A DNA stretch of 9,460 nt from Pseudomonadota bacterium (GCA_023436945.1 JAEZHG010000175.1:1-9460), one strand, 5' to 3'. Shown: positions 1 to 6,854, counted from the stretch's first letter. A program made the numbers and translations. The notes: a model not told the origin generated them from the sequence alone.

Positions 1-556
1 AGACCACTCCGCCCTCGCCGTCCTGACCGCCAATGCGATAGCCGACAGCGCGAATGTTGCCATGCGCCTGATCGAAGGTGACAACCGGCACCGTGCCGCC
101 AGCCCCGTCCACCGCCCAGCGCGTGCCGTGCGGCGGGATCAGATTGGCCTCGGCAATGGCCGGATAGTTGTTCTGGAACTCGAACACATAGCCAAAGCGG
201 CGCATCAGCGAGTTATGCGTCGCCTCGTCCAGCCAAACAGGAATGCGCTTGCCGCCCTGAATGAAGAAGACGCGGATATCGTCGATGCCGTGAGTCTGGT
301 CCGCGTGATCGTGGGTATAGAGGACAGCGTCCAGATGGCGCACATTCGCCATCACCATCTGCTGGCGAAACTCTGGCGAAGTATCGACCACAACATTGGT
401 GACGCCTTCCCCGCCGATCCTGCGGAACAGGGCCGAGCAACGGGTGCGACGGTTCAGCGGATTTTCCGGATCACACACACCCCAGTTGCCATCGCCACGC
501 GGCACACCGCCCGACGATCCAGACCCCAGAATGACGACTTCCAGTTCATCCGACAT
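1..556 (-). CDS. MBL-fold metallo-hydrolase (PhnP-like), partial, 3' end outside window
   Basis: The first 185 codons of a leftward gene are present and the C-terminus lies beyond the left edge. The protein opens with a beta-strand and a glycine-rich turn (GSGSSGGVPRGD, residues 11-22). It carries the metallo-beta-lactamase motif as THDHADQTHG (81-90), giving metal ligands H82, H84 and D86, then a probable further histidine at H165. The motif has Q87 where the classic HxHxDH has its last histidine. I believe this is usual in the alphaproteobacterial PhnP-like branch (phosphodiesterases acting on cyclic phosphates), but I could not check it. The ATG at 556 lies two bases after the tatD stop, so it should be translated from the same mRNA as tatD. 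The substrate cannot be told from sequence; the fold assignment is firm. Confidence 0.88.
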   Translation of the reverse strand, partial: MSDELEVVILGSGSSGGVPRGDGNWGVCDPENPLNRRTRCSALFRRIGGEGVTNVVVDTSPEFRQQMVMANVRHLDAVLYTHDHADQTHGIDDIRVFFIQGGKRIPVWLDEATHNSLMRRFGYVFEFQNNYPAIAEANLIPPHGTRWAVDGAGGTVPVVTFDQAHGNIRAVGYRIGGQDGEGGVV

Positions 557-558
557 GA

Positions 559-1338
559 TTACGGCCTCGGAATTTCGTGGAACAGACCAAAGAAGGCATC
601 GGTGGTCAGTTGGTCAGCCTGCTCCGGCGACCAGCCACGGATTTCTGCCAGCTTGGCCAGCACATGGCTGATATAGGCCGGCTCGTTACGGCGGCCACGA
701 TACGGGATCGGTGCCAGATACGGGCAGTCTGTTTCTACGATAATGCGCTCGTTCGGCATCTCGCGAATGACCTCTCGCACATCCTCGGCGGCCTTGAAGG
801 TGGCAATGCCGGATACCGAGAACCAAGCCCCCAAATCCGTAGCGATTTTAGCTAGTTCCATGCCACTGGTGTAGCAGTGCATGAGGAATTTGAACGGCCC
901 GACAGCCATCTCTTCCTTCAGAATTTCAGCGCAGACCTCATCAGCCTCACGGGTATGAACGATCAGCGGCAGACCCGTCTCGCGGGCAGCAATAATGTGC
1001 TGACGGAAAACCTGGGCCTGAATATCGCGAGGGCTTAGATCGTAATGGAAATCCAGACCGCACTCGCCGATCCCCACCACACGCGGGCGTTTCGACAGCT
1101 CGATCAGGTGGTCCGCAGTCAGATCGGCATAGTCCTTGGCCTCGTGCGGATGGACGCCCACCGTGCACCAGATATCCGGATGCGCCAGGGCCAGACCATG
1201 CGTCGCCTCGAAGGTCGACAGCTTGTCCGAAATCTCGACCATCATCTGCACACCGGCCTCACGGGCGCGGGCAATCACCTCGTCGCGGTCCTCGTCGAAC
1301 TGCGGGGCGTGAAGGTTGACGTGACTGTCAATCAGCAT
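559..1338 (-). CDS. tatD: TatD family metal-dependent hydrolase / DNase
   Basis: The product has 259 residues, a normal length for TatD. It has the TIM-barrel amidohydrolase motifs in order: DSHVNLH at 4-10, GVHPHEA at 61-67, the GECGLDFHYD segment at 91-100 with metal-bridging E92, VHTR with H128, MHCYTSG with H154, and ETDCPYLAP with D204. TatD proteins are cytoplasmic metal-dependent 3'-5' exonucleases/deoxyribonucleases linked to DNA repair and turnover. The opening metal motif, normally HxH, reads H6-V-N8 followed by H10, so one usual ligand is replaced by asparagine. I have the impression that this is shared in Caulobacterales. The gene starts with ATG three bases after the holB stop and ends two bases before the MBL gene, so it sits inside the operon. 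Confidence 0.92.
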   Translation of the reverse strand: MLIDSHVNLHAPQFDEDRDEVIARAREAGVQMMVEISDKLSTFEATHGLALAHPDIWCTVGVHPHEAKDYADLTADHLIELSKRPRVVGIGECGLDFHYDLSPRDIQAQVFRQHIIAARETGLPLIVHTREADEVCAEILKEEMAVGPFKFLMHCYTSGMELAKIATDLGAWFSVSGIATFKAAEDVREVIREMPNERIIVETDCPYLAPIPYRGRRNEPAYISHVLAKLAEIRGWSPEQADQLTTDAFFGLFHEIPRP

Positions 1339-1341
1339 GGC

Positions 1342-2322
1342 TCAGTGTAACGCTTTCGTCCGCGCGATGTCCGCCAGTGCGCCCAGCAGCACATCGCCCT
1401 TATCCATATTCAAACCGGCAGCACGCTCCGGCAGTTCCGACAGGCGGCCCCAAAGTTCGGCCCAGCGCGCGCCCTCACGGCCACCTGTATCGGCGGCATG
1501 GCGCTTAACTGTGGCGATCAAACGCTCCATCAGCGCCTCGAACTTCGCCGCACCGTCCGCGCCACGGAAGCTTCCGGCGATATCCAGCTCTTCCTTACGG
1601 TCCAGCCCCGGCCCTTCGATAATCATGCGGGCCAGTTGGTCCATTTCGAACAGAGGACCCGACGCAAGGCTCAGCGCCGCACCGGGCGAACCTCCCGCCA
1701 TTGCGGCAGCATTTTCGGCATCTTCCCACGACACATGGGACTTGCCCTGAACAAGCTCTGCCAGCCTGGCTTCAGTCCAGACGGGGAAACTCAAACGACG
1801 GCACCGCGAACGGATCGTCGCCAGCAAACGGCCCGGTGCATGGGTCACAAGAAACAGGACACCGCTTTCAGGTGGCTCCTCAAGAATCTTGAGCAAAGCG
1901 TTGGCAGCATTGACATTTAAGTCGTCGGCAGCGTCGATGATCGCCACGCGGTGCTTGGCCTGAGACGGGCTCTTGGAGAAGAAATCCGGAAGCTGGCGCG
2001 CCTGATCGACCGAGATGGCTTTTTTGGTTTTGCCACCCTCGACGATACGTTCCAGCACCAGAAGATCAGGGTGCGATTGTGCCGCCACCAGCTTGGACAC
2101 CGGATCATGCGGCGATGCACCCAACGGCCCACGCGAAGAATCAGCCTGTGCGCCCAGAAGACGACGCGCGGCGCGATAGGCAAAGGTCGCCTTACCAACG
2201 CCCTCAACACCACACAGCAGCCATGCATGGTGCAGGCGGCCACGGTTCAGGGCGTCAATAAAAGCTTCTTCCGCCTTGAGGTCGGGAACAAGGTCGTACC
2301 GGTCTCGCGGATGCTCGCTCAA
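1342..2322 (-). CDS. holB: DNA polymerase III subunit delta-prime
   Basis: This is a clamp-loader subunit of the replicative DNA polymerase III. Counting from the chosen TTG start gives 326 residues. Visible features are an N-terminal AAA+ region with a P-loop-like GVEGVGKA at 38-45, the family stretch NALLKILEEPP at 141-151, and the clamp-loader SRC motif inside RSRCRRL at 171-177. The cysteine cluster that forms a small zinc module in E. coli delta-prime is not seen between the P-loop and the central region. The TTG at 2322 overlaps the tmk stop as TTGA and has a strong GGAGGAG seven bases upstream. A GTG at 2349 would add nine residues but has only a weak ribosome site, so I prefer the TTG. 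The overlap implies coupled translation with tmk. Confidence 0.9.
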   Translation of the reverse strand: MSEHPRDRYDLVPDLKAEEAFIDALNRGRLHHAWLLCGVEGVGKATFAYRAARRLLGAQADSSRGPLGASPHDPVSKLVAAQSHPDLLVLERIVEGGKTKKAISVDQARQLPDFFSKSPSQAKHRVAIIDAADDLNVNAANALLKILEEPPESGVLFLVTHAPGRLLATIRSRCRRLSFPVWTEARLAELVQGKSHVSWEDAENAAAMAGGSPGAALSLASGPLFEMDQLARMIIEGPGLDRKEELDIAGSFRGADGAAKFEALMERLIATVKRHAADTGGREGARWAELWGRLSELPERAAGLNMDKGDVLLGALADIARTKALH

Positions 2323-2978
2323 AGCAGCCGCTCCTCCACCACGGCCCACAGCCGCTCGGCAACTTCCTCAACCTCGCCCGTAGCGTTCAACACCACGCAG
2401 CGCTCGGGATGACGATCGGCCACAGCAAGGAAACCTTCGCGAAGCTTTTCGTGGAACTCCAGCCCCTTGGATTCGAAGCGCGTCTCGAAAAGACCGCGAC
2501 CGAAGGCGCGCTCCAGACCCACCTCGACCGGAATATCGAACACAACCGTCAGGTTCGGCTGATTGTCGCCGACAACGTGCTTGTCCAAGGCTTCGATCAG
2601 GCTTTCAGGCGCACCGCCGCCCGCGCCCTGATAGGCACGGCTCGAATCAGCAAAGCGGTCGCAGACCACCCATTGACCATCCTCCAGCGCAGGCAGAATC
2701 TTGCGCTCCAGATGGTCCGAACGGGACGCATACATCAGCAGCGTTTCTGTACGCGCTGACCAGCGTTCAGCATCGCCAGACACGGCAATAGCCCGAATTT
2801 CCTCGGCTCCGGGCGATCCGCCCGGCTCCCGCGTCTGAACGACGTCGATACCACGCTCACGCAGGCGCTCAGCCAGCAGGCGCGCCTGCGTGGTCTTACC
2901 GGCACCTTCGCCGCCCTCGAATGTAATGAATTTGCCTCGCACGGCACGCACAATGGCGGCGCCCGCGACGGAAGTCAC
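2319..2978 (-). CDS. tmk: Thymidylate kinase (dTMP kinase)
   Basis: The enzyme phosphorylates dTMP to dTDP with ATP, an essential step in dTTP supply. Clear motifs, numbered from the GTG at 2978 (219 residues), are KFITFEGGEGAGKTTQ with the P-loop at 22-30, TREPGG at 49-54, and the CDRFADSSRAYQG segment at 106-118 with the D107-R108 pair, followed by a LID-like region near 155-175. The 5' end is uncertain: in-frame GTG codons at 2978, 2951 and 2942 could each start it, none with a strong ribosome site. Most homologues begin only a few residues before the GKFITFEG strand, so the true start may be 2951 or 2942. It follows rlpA by six bases and overlaps the holB start, linking dTTP synthesis and the clamp loader in one transcript. 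Confidence 0.93.
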   Translation of the reverse strand: MTSVAGAAIVRAVRGKFITFEGGEGAGKTTQARLLAERLRERGIDVVQTREPGGSPGAEEIRAIAVSGDAERWSARTETLLMYASRSDHLERKILPALEDGQWVVCDRFADSSRAYQGAGGGAPESLIEALDKHVVGDNQPNLTVVFDIPVEVGLERAFGRGLFETRFESKGLEFHEKLREGFLAVADRHPERCVVLNATGEVEEVAERLWAVVEERLL

Positions 2979-2984
2979 CCCGAT

Positions 2985-4181
2985 TCAGTCGGCTATCAAC
3001 AAGGCATCCGCAAAACCGCGTGCAATCACCGCCTGACGCGCGGCCTCGGCAGCCGCCTGACTGCCCCACGGACCGGTCACGACACGGTAAAGCGTCCGAC
3101 CATTGCGCTCATAGGCCTCGACCGTGGCCGTGCCGCCCAGACGACGTGCGACACCTTCCGCAAAGGCCCGCTCGTCAAAGCTGATGACCTGCACACGATG
3201 CGTCGCAGCGGGCACCACTGCAGGTGCCGGAGGCGGCGCTGGTGGATAGATGGGGGCCTGAACTGGCGGTGTTGTTTCGGGCAGAATGGGCGGTGGAGAC
3301 AGCGCAGGCGGAGTTGCAACAGGCGGTGGGGTAACTGGTGCCCCGGCAACCAGCGGCGCATCACGCGGCGGCATGACCGGTGGCAATGGCTGCTGCGGGA
3401 TCGGAACATCGCGACGCGTACGCGGATAGCTGGTGGGTGTTCCTGCATCGGCGCGCGACGGCGTCTGACGGCGCGTCTGCGTTTGTGGCTGAGACGGTCT
3501 TGGCTGGTCGCGCACCACTTCATTATAGGGACGCGCCGTGCCCGAGTTTTGAACAGGCGCAGGGGCTGGCGCGGCCTCGGCTGGCTGACGCGAAGCTCGG
3601 CTACCCACATCGGCCAGACGCATACCGCCGCCCGATTGCGGCGCACGGCCCGCATAGCGCACCCTTACCTCGCCCACGCCCTGGTTGAGAAGGCCAAGTG
3701 CTTCGGCGGCCCCTCGGGATAGGTCGATAATGCGATTGTCCACAAACGGTCCGCGATCATTGACGCGCAACAGCACGCGCCGCCCGTTCGCCAGATTGGT
3801 CACCTCGACCATGCTGGGCAGCGGCAAGGTCTTATGCGCCGCCGTGAGAGCGTTCATGTCAAAGCGCTCGCCCGTCGAGGTCGAGCGGCCATGGTGGTAT
3901 TGTCCATACCACGACGCCATGCCCGTCTCGTCATAGTTGGGCTGTTCGCTCGGACGATAGGTGCGGCCACGTATCGTGTAGGGTCGCATGGTCCCCGATA
4001 CGAACGGTGCCGGATTATTGACCGTCGGGATATCGCGGGGCGCAGCTCCCCCCTTACCTCCCGATGTTGCACAGGCCGACAGGGTCACAACGGCCGACAA
4101 CATCAGGACACTTCGAAGCGCACCCATTCCGACGGGGCGCGGCTTCACAGACACTGAAAGCGGGAGAGATACCGAGAGCAT
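2985..4181 (-). CDS. rlpA: RlpA-family septal lytic transglycosylase lipoprotein with SPOR domain
   Basis: This is an envelope lipoprotein that cleaves glycan strands lacking stem peptides, usually at the division septum. A hydrophobic signal peptide ends in the lipobox LSAC, with lipidated C37 when counted from the ATG at 4181. The ATG at 4127 (M19, MGALRSV) gives a more ordinary signal peptide and may be the true start; neither has a strong ribosome site. The double-psi beta-barrel domain spans about 87-176 (GMASWYG, AAHKTLPLP with H116, NDRGPF with catalytic-type D142). A long Pro/Ala/Gln-rich linker covers about 180-325. A C-terminal SPOR domain (327-398) would bind denuded septal peptidoglycan. 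It is the first gene of the leftward operon, with tmk six bases downstream. Confidence 0.92.
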   Translation of the reverse strand: MLSVSLPLSVSVKPRPVGMGALRSVLMLSAVVTLSACATSGGKGGAAPRDIPTVNNPAPFVSGTMRPYTIRGRTYRPSEQPNYDETGMASWYGQYHHGRSTSTGERFDMNALTAAHKTLPLPSMVEVTNLANGRRVLLRVNDRGPFVDNRIIDLSRGAAEALGLLNQGVGEVRVRYAGRAPQSGGGMRLADVGSRASRQPAEAAPAPAPVQNSGTARPYNEVVRDQPRPSQPQTQTRRQTPSRADAGTPTSYPRTRRDVPIPQQPLPPVMPPRDAPLVAGAPVTPPPVATPPALSPPPILPETTPPVQAPIYPPAPPPAPAVVPAATHRVQVISFDERAFAEGVARRLGGTATVEAYERNGRTLYRVVTGPWGSQAAAEAARQAVIARGFADALLIAD

Positions 4182-4284
4182 GCCACCATCATGCCCGCCG
4201 TAAACTTCCGGTTTGGTTAACGCGCGTTAGCTGTTTTACGCTTGAGACAGAGACACATTTCCCGCTAATCACTCCTCCTCCCTA

Positions 4285-4304
4285 GCGAGTCGCCGCTGAC
4301 TCGC
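4285..4304. repeat. 7-base perfect inverted repeat upstream of tRNA-Ser and rlpA
   Basis: GCGAGTC (4285-4291) and GACTCGC (4298-4304) form a perfect dyad with a six-base spacer. It lies in the 170-base gap between the divergent rlpA start and the tRNA gene, so it could be a protein-binding site for either promoter or simply a leader hairpin. It has no T-run on either side, so it is not an obvious terminator. The rest of this gap shows no gene. I could not fix a convincing promoter; TTCTAA at 4337-4342 lies in the right place for a tRNA -10 box but has no well-spaced -35. Confidence 0.35.
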
Positions 4305-4351
4305 ACCCTTGATCCAAGGTTCGGGGCCTCGGCGCCTTCTAAACGCCTGAC

Positions 4352-4441
4352 GGAAGAGTGGCCGAGCGGTTTAAGGCACCGGTCTTGAAAACCGGCGTAG
4401 GTGAGAGCCTACCGTGGGTTCGAATCCCACCTCTTCCGCCA
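4352..4441 (+). tRNA. tRNA-Ser, anticodon UGA
   Basis: A complete 90-base class II tRNA can be folded by hand. The acceptor stem is GGAAGAG (4352-4358) with CTCTTCC (4431-4437), then discriminator G and an encoded CCA (4439-4441). The anticodon stem is CCGGT/ACCGG (4379-4383, 4391-4395) with loop CTTGAAA, placing TGA at 4386-4388, which reads UCA codons. The long variable arm GTAGG/CCTAC (4397-4401, 4408-4412) is diagnostic of serine/leucine tRNAs. The T-arm is 4414-4430 with GTTCGAATC. It lies next to the recombinase end of the integrated element, so its 3' part may be the integration target, though no second copy of the tRNA tail is seen in this window. Confidence 0.97.
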
Positions 4442-4449
4442 TCTATTCA

Positions 4450-4463
4450 CCCGCTAAAGCGGG
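4450..4463 (+). terminator. Short hairpin just after tRNA-Ser
   Basis: CCCGC, a TAAA loop and GCGGG form a perfect five-base stem nine bases after the tRNA 3' end. It is placed where a tRNA terminator or processing signal is expected, but it is followed by CTATGCGG rather than a T-run, so termination is only tentative. A second small hairpin, AGCCC/GGGCT with loop GCTT at 4511-4524, is followed by ATTT and could act instead. Confidence 0.35.
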
Positions 4464-4528
4464 CTATGCGGAACACCCGCAAATACCCTCGACATTACCG
4501 CCACTTGCACAGCCCGCTTGGGCTATTT

Positions 4529-4546
4529 GCCGTCTCTGGAGACGGC
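4529..4546. repeat. 18-base near-perfect palindrome with a TG centre
   Basis: GCCGTCTC (4529-4536) and GAGACGGC (4539-4546) are exact reverse complements separated by only TG. A two-base loop is too tight for a normal RNA hairpin, so a double-stranded protein-binding site is more natural. Large serine recombinases cut at sites with partial dyad symmetry around a central dinucleotide, and this lies between the tRNA and the recombinase. Assigning it as such a site is speculative. Confidence 0.4.
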
Positions 4547-4691
4547 TGCTGGCGTAGGTCTGGCCCTCATTCTCCCGCCCGTCTCCGTTTGCCCGCAGGC
4601 GCTAGGGTTTGGCGTGTCCTTTGCCTGTTAACAGGGAATAACAGGGAATATCGCCTGTGTTTTGACAGGTGGAGCCTGACGTCAAATGCAT

Positions 4692-4716
4692 AAAACCCCG
4701 CCGTAGCGGGGCTTTT
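4692..4716 (-). terminator. Intrinsic terminator of the recombinase operon, possibly bidirectional
   Basis: The stem CCCCGC (4696-4701) pairs with GCGGGG (4706-4711) around CGTA. AAAA lies on the left flank and CTTTT on the right, so in the leftward transcript the hairpin is followed by TTTTA and in the rightward one by CTTTT. It sits about 110 bases beyond the recombinase stop codon, a sensible place to end that transcript before it reaches the tRNA gene. Confidence 0.75.
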
Positions 4717-4762
4717 CATAGTGCGCAGCTCATTTCCCTTACAAATTAACAGGGAAAATAAA

Positions 4763-4790
4763 ACGGCCGAGCAGGGAATAAATCGGCCGT
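4763..4790. repeat. 8-base perfect inverted repeat enclosing a CAGGGAATA copy
   Basis: ACGGCCGA (4763-4770) and TCGGCCGT (4783-4790) are exact reverse complements separated by 12 bases, and that spacer is one copy of the repeat (GCAGGGAATAAA). It lies 36 bases downstream of the recombinase stop. It may be a protein-binding site or a leftward transcript hairpin before the main terminator. The nesting of a repeat copy in a dyad suggests a designed binding array. Confidence 0.5.
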
Positions 4791-4825
4791 ATCAGGGATT
4801 TAAATCACGCTATCAGCGAATGGAT

Positions 4826-6436
4826 TCAGCTCATAAACATGGCCCGCTGATCGTCCCAATCGAGCGGCACATCCTGCCTCATGACGTTTTGCAAAGTCAG
4901 ACGCTCGTCGGATACGCCCTCAAGGATCTTGGCCTTGATCTCGGGAGCCAGGAACGCCACCCGAAGCATGCGCGCGGCATAGGTGGAGTTGATGTCTTCA
5001 GCGCGGGCCAAGTCTTCCAGACGGGTCACCTCTCCATTTAGCAGTTTGCGCTTCCAGGCCTCAGCCCTGACCAAGGCGGAGCTGAGCGCGGGATCCAGAT
5101 TGCGTTTGATGATGGCCTCGGTGCCATTGGGGCCCAGCACGGTCAGTCCGCCGCGCTTGGTGATCTGGATCGGACAGAGAATCACCGGTTGGTTCTGCTC
5201 CTGATCCAGTTGCGCCAATCGCATCTTTCCCGCATCGCTGATGGGGCACTCGGCTATGCGCGCCGGGTCCAGTTTGATCTTCAGCCTCTCGCGCTGGACC
5301 TCGATACGGTCAATCACATCGCGCACTTGATCCCAGTTTGGCGATGTCGTGGTCTCCAGCAAGGGAGTCACCGCCTTGAGCACGGCCTCTTCAATCACCG
5401 GCGCAGGCACACGTGGATGCACACCCGCTTCAGACTTGCGCCCCTTCTGAACCGCCGTTGAGACATAGTACCGATAGGTCGCCCCGCCTTTTCGGCTGGC
5501 ATTAACCGGCGACATCACCTGCCCTGCGCTATCAAAGATCAGGCCACTTAACGGTGCACCCGTATGGTTGGGGCGGGCCTTCCCCGGTTTGCGGGTGCGG
5601 CGGGTCTCATCGAGTAGGGCCTGCACCGCGTCGAAGGTCTCGCGCGAGATGATCGCCTCGTGCTGACCAGGGTAGGATTCGTCCTTGTGCGGGATCTCGC
5701 CGATATAGGTGCGGTTACGCAGCAGGTAGTAGATCGCCCCGCGCTGTAACGGCCCGCCACCGGTTTCTACCTCATGGCGATTGACCCAGCGCTTGGCGCA
5801 GATGCCCTTGGCTGAAGCATCCTTGACCATCTGGTGCACCGACTTCACCTCCAGATAGCGGGAGAACATCCAGCGCACGGCTTCTGCTTCTTGTTCGTTG
5901 ATCTTTAGGGTTCTCCCGTCAGGGTCATAGCCCAGCAGCGGGGTGCCTCCCATCCATAGCCCCTTCTTTTTGGAGGCCGTGATCTTGTCGCGGATCCGCT
6001 CCCCGGTCACTTCGCGCTCGAACTGGGCAAAGGACAACAGCACGTTCAGCGTCAGCCTGCCCATCGAGGTGGTGGTGTTAAAGGCCTGGGTGATGCTGAC
6101 AAAGCTGGAGCCGGTCCGGTCCAACACTTCCACAATTTTGGAGAAGTCGGCCAATGAGCGGGTCAGGCGATCCACCTTATAGACCACCACCACATCAATC
6201 CGCTTGGCCTCGATGTCTGCTATCAGCCGCTTGAGGGCCGGACGCTCCATCGTCCCGCCCGAATAGCCCCCATCATCATAGTTCTCGGGCGACAAGGTCC
6301 AGCCCTCACCCGCTTGCGAGAGAACATAGGCGGCGCAAGCATCGCGCTGGGCATGCAGGGAGTTATAGTCCTGCTCCAGCCCCTCTTCGGTGCTCTTGCG
6401 TGTATAGATGGCGCAGCGGATGGTCTTGGTTTGCAT
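4826..6436 (-). CDS. Large serine recombinase (site-specific integrase)
   Basis: This 536-residue protein should integrate and excise the element through a serine-linked strand exchange. The N-terminal resolvase domain (about 6-155) shows YTRKSTEEG with nucleophile S15, KVDRLTRS (87-94) with R90 and R93, and the FAQFEREVTGERIRD segment (136-150). A recombinase domain follows (about 165-285, with GGTPLLGYD and a YYLLRNRTYIGEI stretch). The next region, LSGLIFDSAGQVMSP and YRYYVS (296-325), lies where other family members have a zinc ribbon, yet it has no cysteine pair. The C-terminus is basic and mixed. The ATG overlaps the DUF2924 stop by one base (TGATG), so translation is coupled. The stop faces the tRNA and the repeat-rich junction, as expected for an integrase beside its attachment site. 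Confidence 0.93.
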   Translation of the reverse strand: MQTKTIRCAIYTRKSTEEGLEQDYNSLHAQRDACAAYVLSQAGEGWTLSPENYDDGGYSGGTMERPALKRLIADIEAKRIDVVVVYKVDRLTRSLADFSKIVEVLDRTGSSFVSITQAFNTTTSMGRLTLNVLLSFAQFEREVTGERIRDKITASKKKGLWMGGTPLLGYDPDGRTLKINEQEAEAVRWMFSRYLEVKSVHQMVKDASAKGICAKRWVNRHEVETGGGPLQRGAIYYLLRNRTYIGEIPHKDESYPGQHEAIISRETFDAVQALLDETRRTRKPGKARPNHTGAPLSGLIFDSAGQVMSPVNASRKGGATYRYYVSTAVQKGRKSEAGVHPRVPAPVIEEAVLKAVTPLLETTTSPNWDQVRDVIDRIEVQRERLKIKLDPARIAECPISDAGKMRLAQLDQEQNQPVILCPIQITKRGGLTVLGPNGTEAIIKRNLDPALSSALVRAEAWKRKLLNGEVTRLEDLARAEDINSTYAARMLRVAFLAPEIKAKILEGVSDERLTLQNVMRQDVPLDWDDQRAMFMS

Positions 6437-6854
6437 CAGACCTGATCCTCGCGCAGACCAAAGAAGCGCGGCCCGTTCCAGCGCGAGCCGGTGATCTCAC
6501 GGGCAATTGCCGACAGGCTCTTGTAGCTTTGCCCCTTCCAGACATAGCCACCTTCAACCACCTCGACCTGATGGCGCTCGCCTTGCCATTCGCGCTGAAG
6601 CAGAGAGCCCGTCTTGAAGCTGTGGGCTACCACGGTGGGTTTGGAGCCCGTGCGATGTCGCGCGGCCAGTTGTGCCAGGCGCTTGTCCAGCGGATGCGAT
6701 ACTCCTTCATGCTGCAACGGTCGGCCAGCGCCCTTCGCATAAGATCGGTCGATCGCAAGGATGGCGGTTCGCCTAAACGCTCACGCCAAACCTTGCGTAC
6801 CTCGTCGAGCGTCATGGTCGCCACTGCCGCAACCAAGGCCTTGATCTCGCTCAT
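6436..6854 (-). pseudogene. DUF2924 family protein, split by a one-base frameshift
   Basis: The first frame (6854 leftward) gives MSEIKALVAAVATMTLDEVR and continues to RRALADR, then drifts into unrelated sequence ending at 6627. The family resumes one frame over with LQHEGVSHPLDKRLAQLAAR and runs through REWQGERHQVEV, SLSAIAREITG and WNGPRFFGLRE to the stop at 6436. Adding one T at 6717-6718 (CGTTGC to CGTTTGC on the leftward strand) would restore a continuous protein of 139-140 residues, the size expected for DUF2924. No slippery heptamer is seen, so a deletion or base-call error is more likely than programmed shifting. DUF2924 has no firmly known biochemical role; it accompanies recombinases of this type. 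Its start overlaps the DUF3489 stop (ATGA) with GAGGTGG upstream. Confidence 0.75.

Larger units (their letters stand above)
4624..4804 (+). repeat. Cluster of five CAGGGA-type repeats
   Basis: The ten-mer ACAGGGAATA occurs twice in perfect tandem (4631-4640 and 4641-4650). Looser copies follow: ACAGGGAAAATA (4749-4760), GCAGGGAATAAA (4771-4782) and TCAGGGATTTAAA (4792-4804). The first copy is the right half of a 12-base palindrome CCTGTTAACAGG (4624-4635). A further pair CCTGT/ACAGG flanks GTTTTG at 4654-4669, and TTTCCCT (4733-4739) is inverted relative to the copy at 4751-4757. Repeats of this type next to an integration site are usually recombinase or accessory-factor binding sites. That role is inferred from position only. 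Confidence 0.7.
4442..4825. other. Gene-free junction between tRNA-Ser and the recombinase gene; probable attachment region
   Basis: No convincing coding sequence is seen in these 384 bases. Open frames here overlap the tRNA or hairpins and show no family features. The stretch contains hairpins at 4450-4463 and 4511-4524, a near-palindrome at 4529-4546, a cluster of CAGGGA repeats at 4624-4804, an intrinsic terminator at 4692-4716 and an 8-base inverted repeat at 4763-4790. It lies exactly between the last host gene and the recombinase, so one end of the element, with its attachment half-site, should be here. The crossover point cannot be fixed without the other end of the element or an empty site. 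Confidence 0.55.

Noticed and set aside
62..676. 204-codon rightward open frame
   Set aside because: It is antisense to the MBL hydrolase and tatD, both of which have clear motifs; it is a shadow of GC-rich codon use.
4285..4304. Terminator upstream of the tRNA
   Set aside because: The dyad has no T-run on either strand, so it is kept only as an inverted repeat.
4358..4693. 111-codon rightward open frame starting in the tRNA
   Set aside because: It begins inside the tRNA-Ser gene and passes through hairpins and repeats with no family features.
4624..4804. CRISPR array
   Set aside because: The repeats are only about ten bases, unevenly spaced and partly tandem with no spacers, and no cas gene is present.
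6700..6730. Programmed -1 frameshift in DUF2924
   Set aside because: The bases around CCGTTGC do not form an X XXY YYZ slippery heptamer and no stimulatory hairpin is seen at the right spacing, so a simple one-base loss is more likely.
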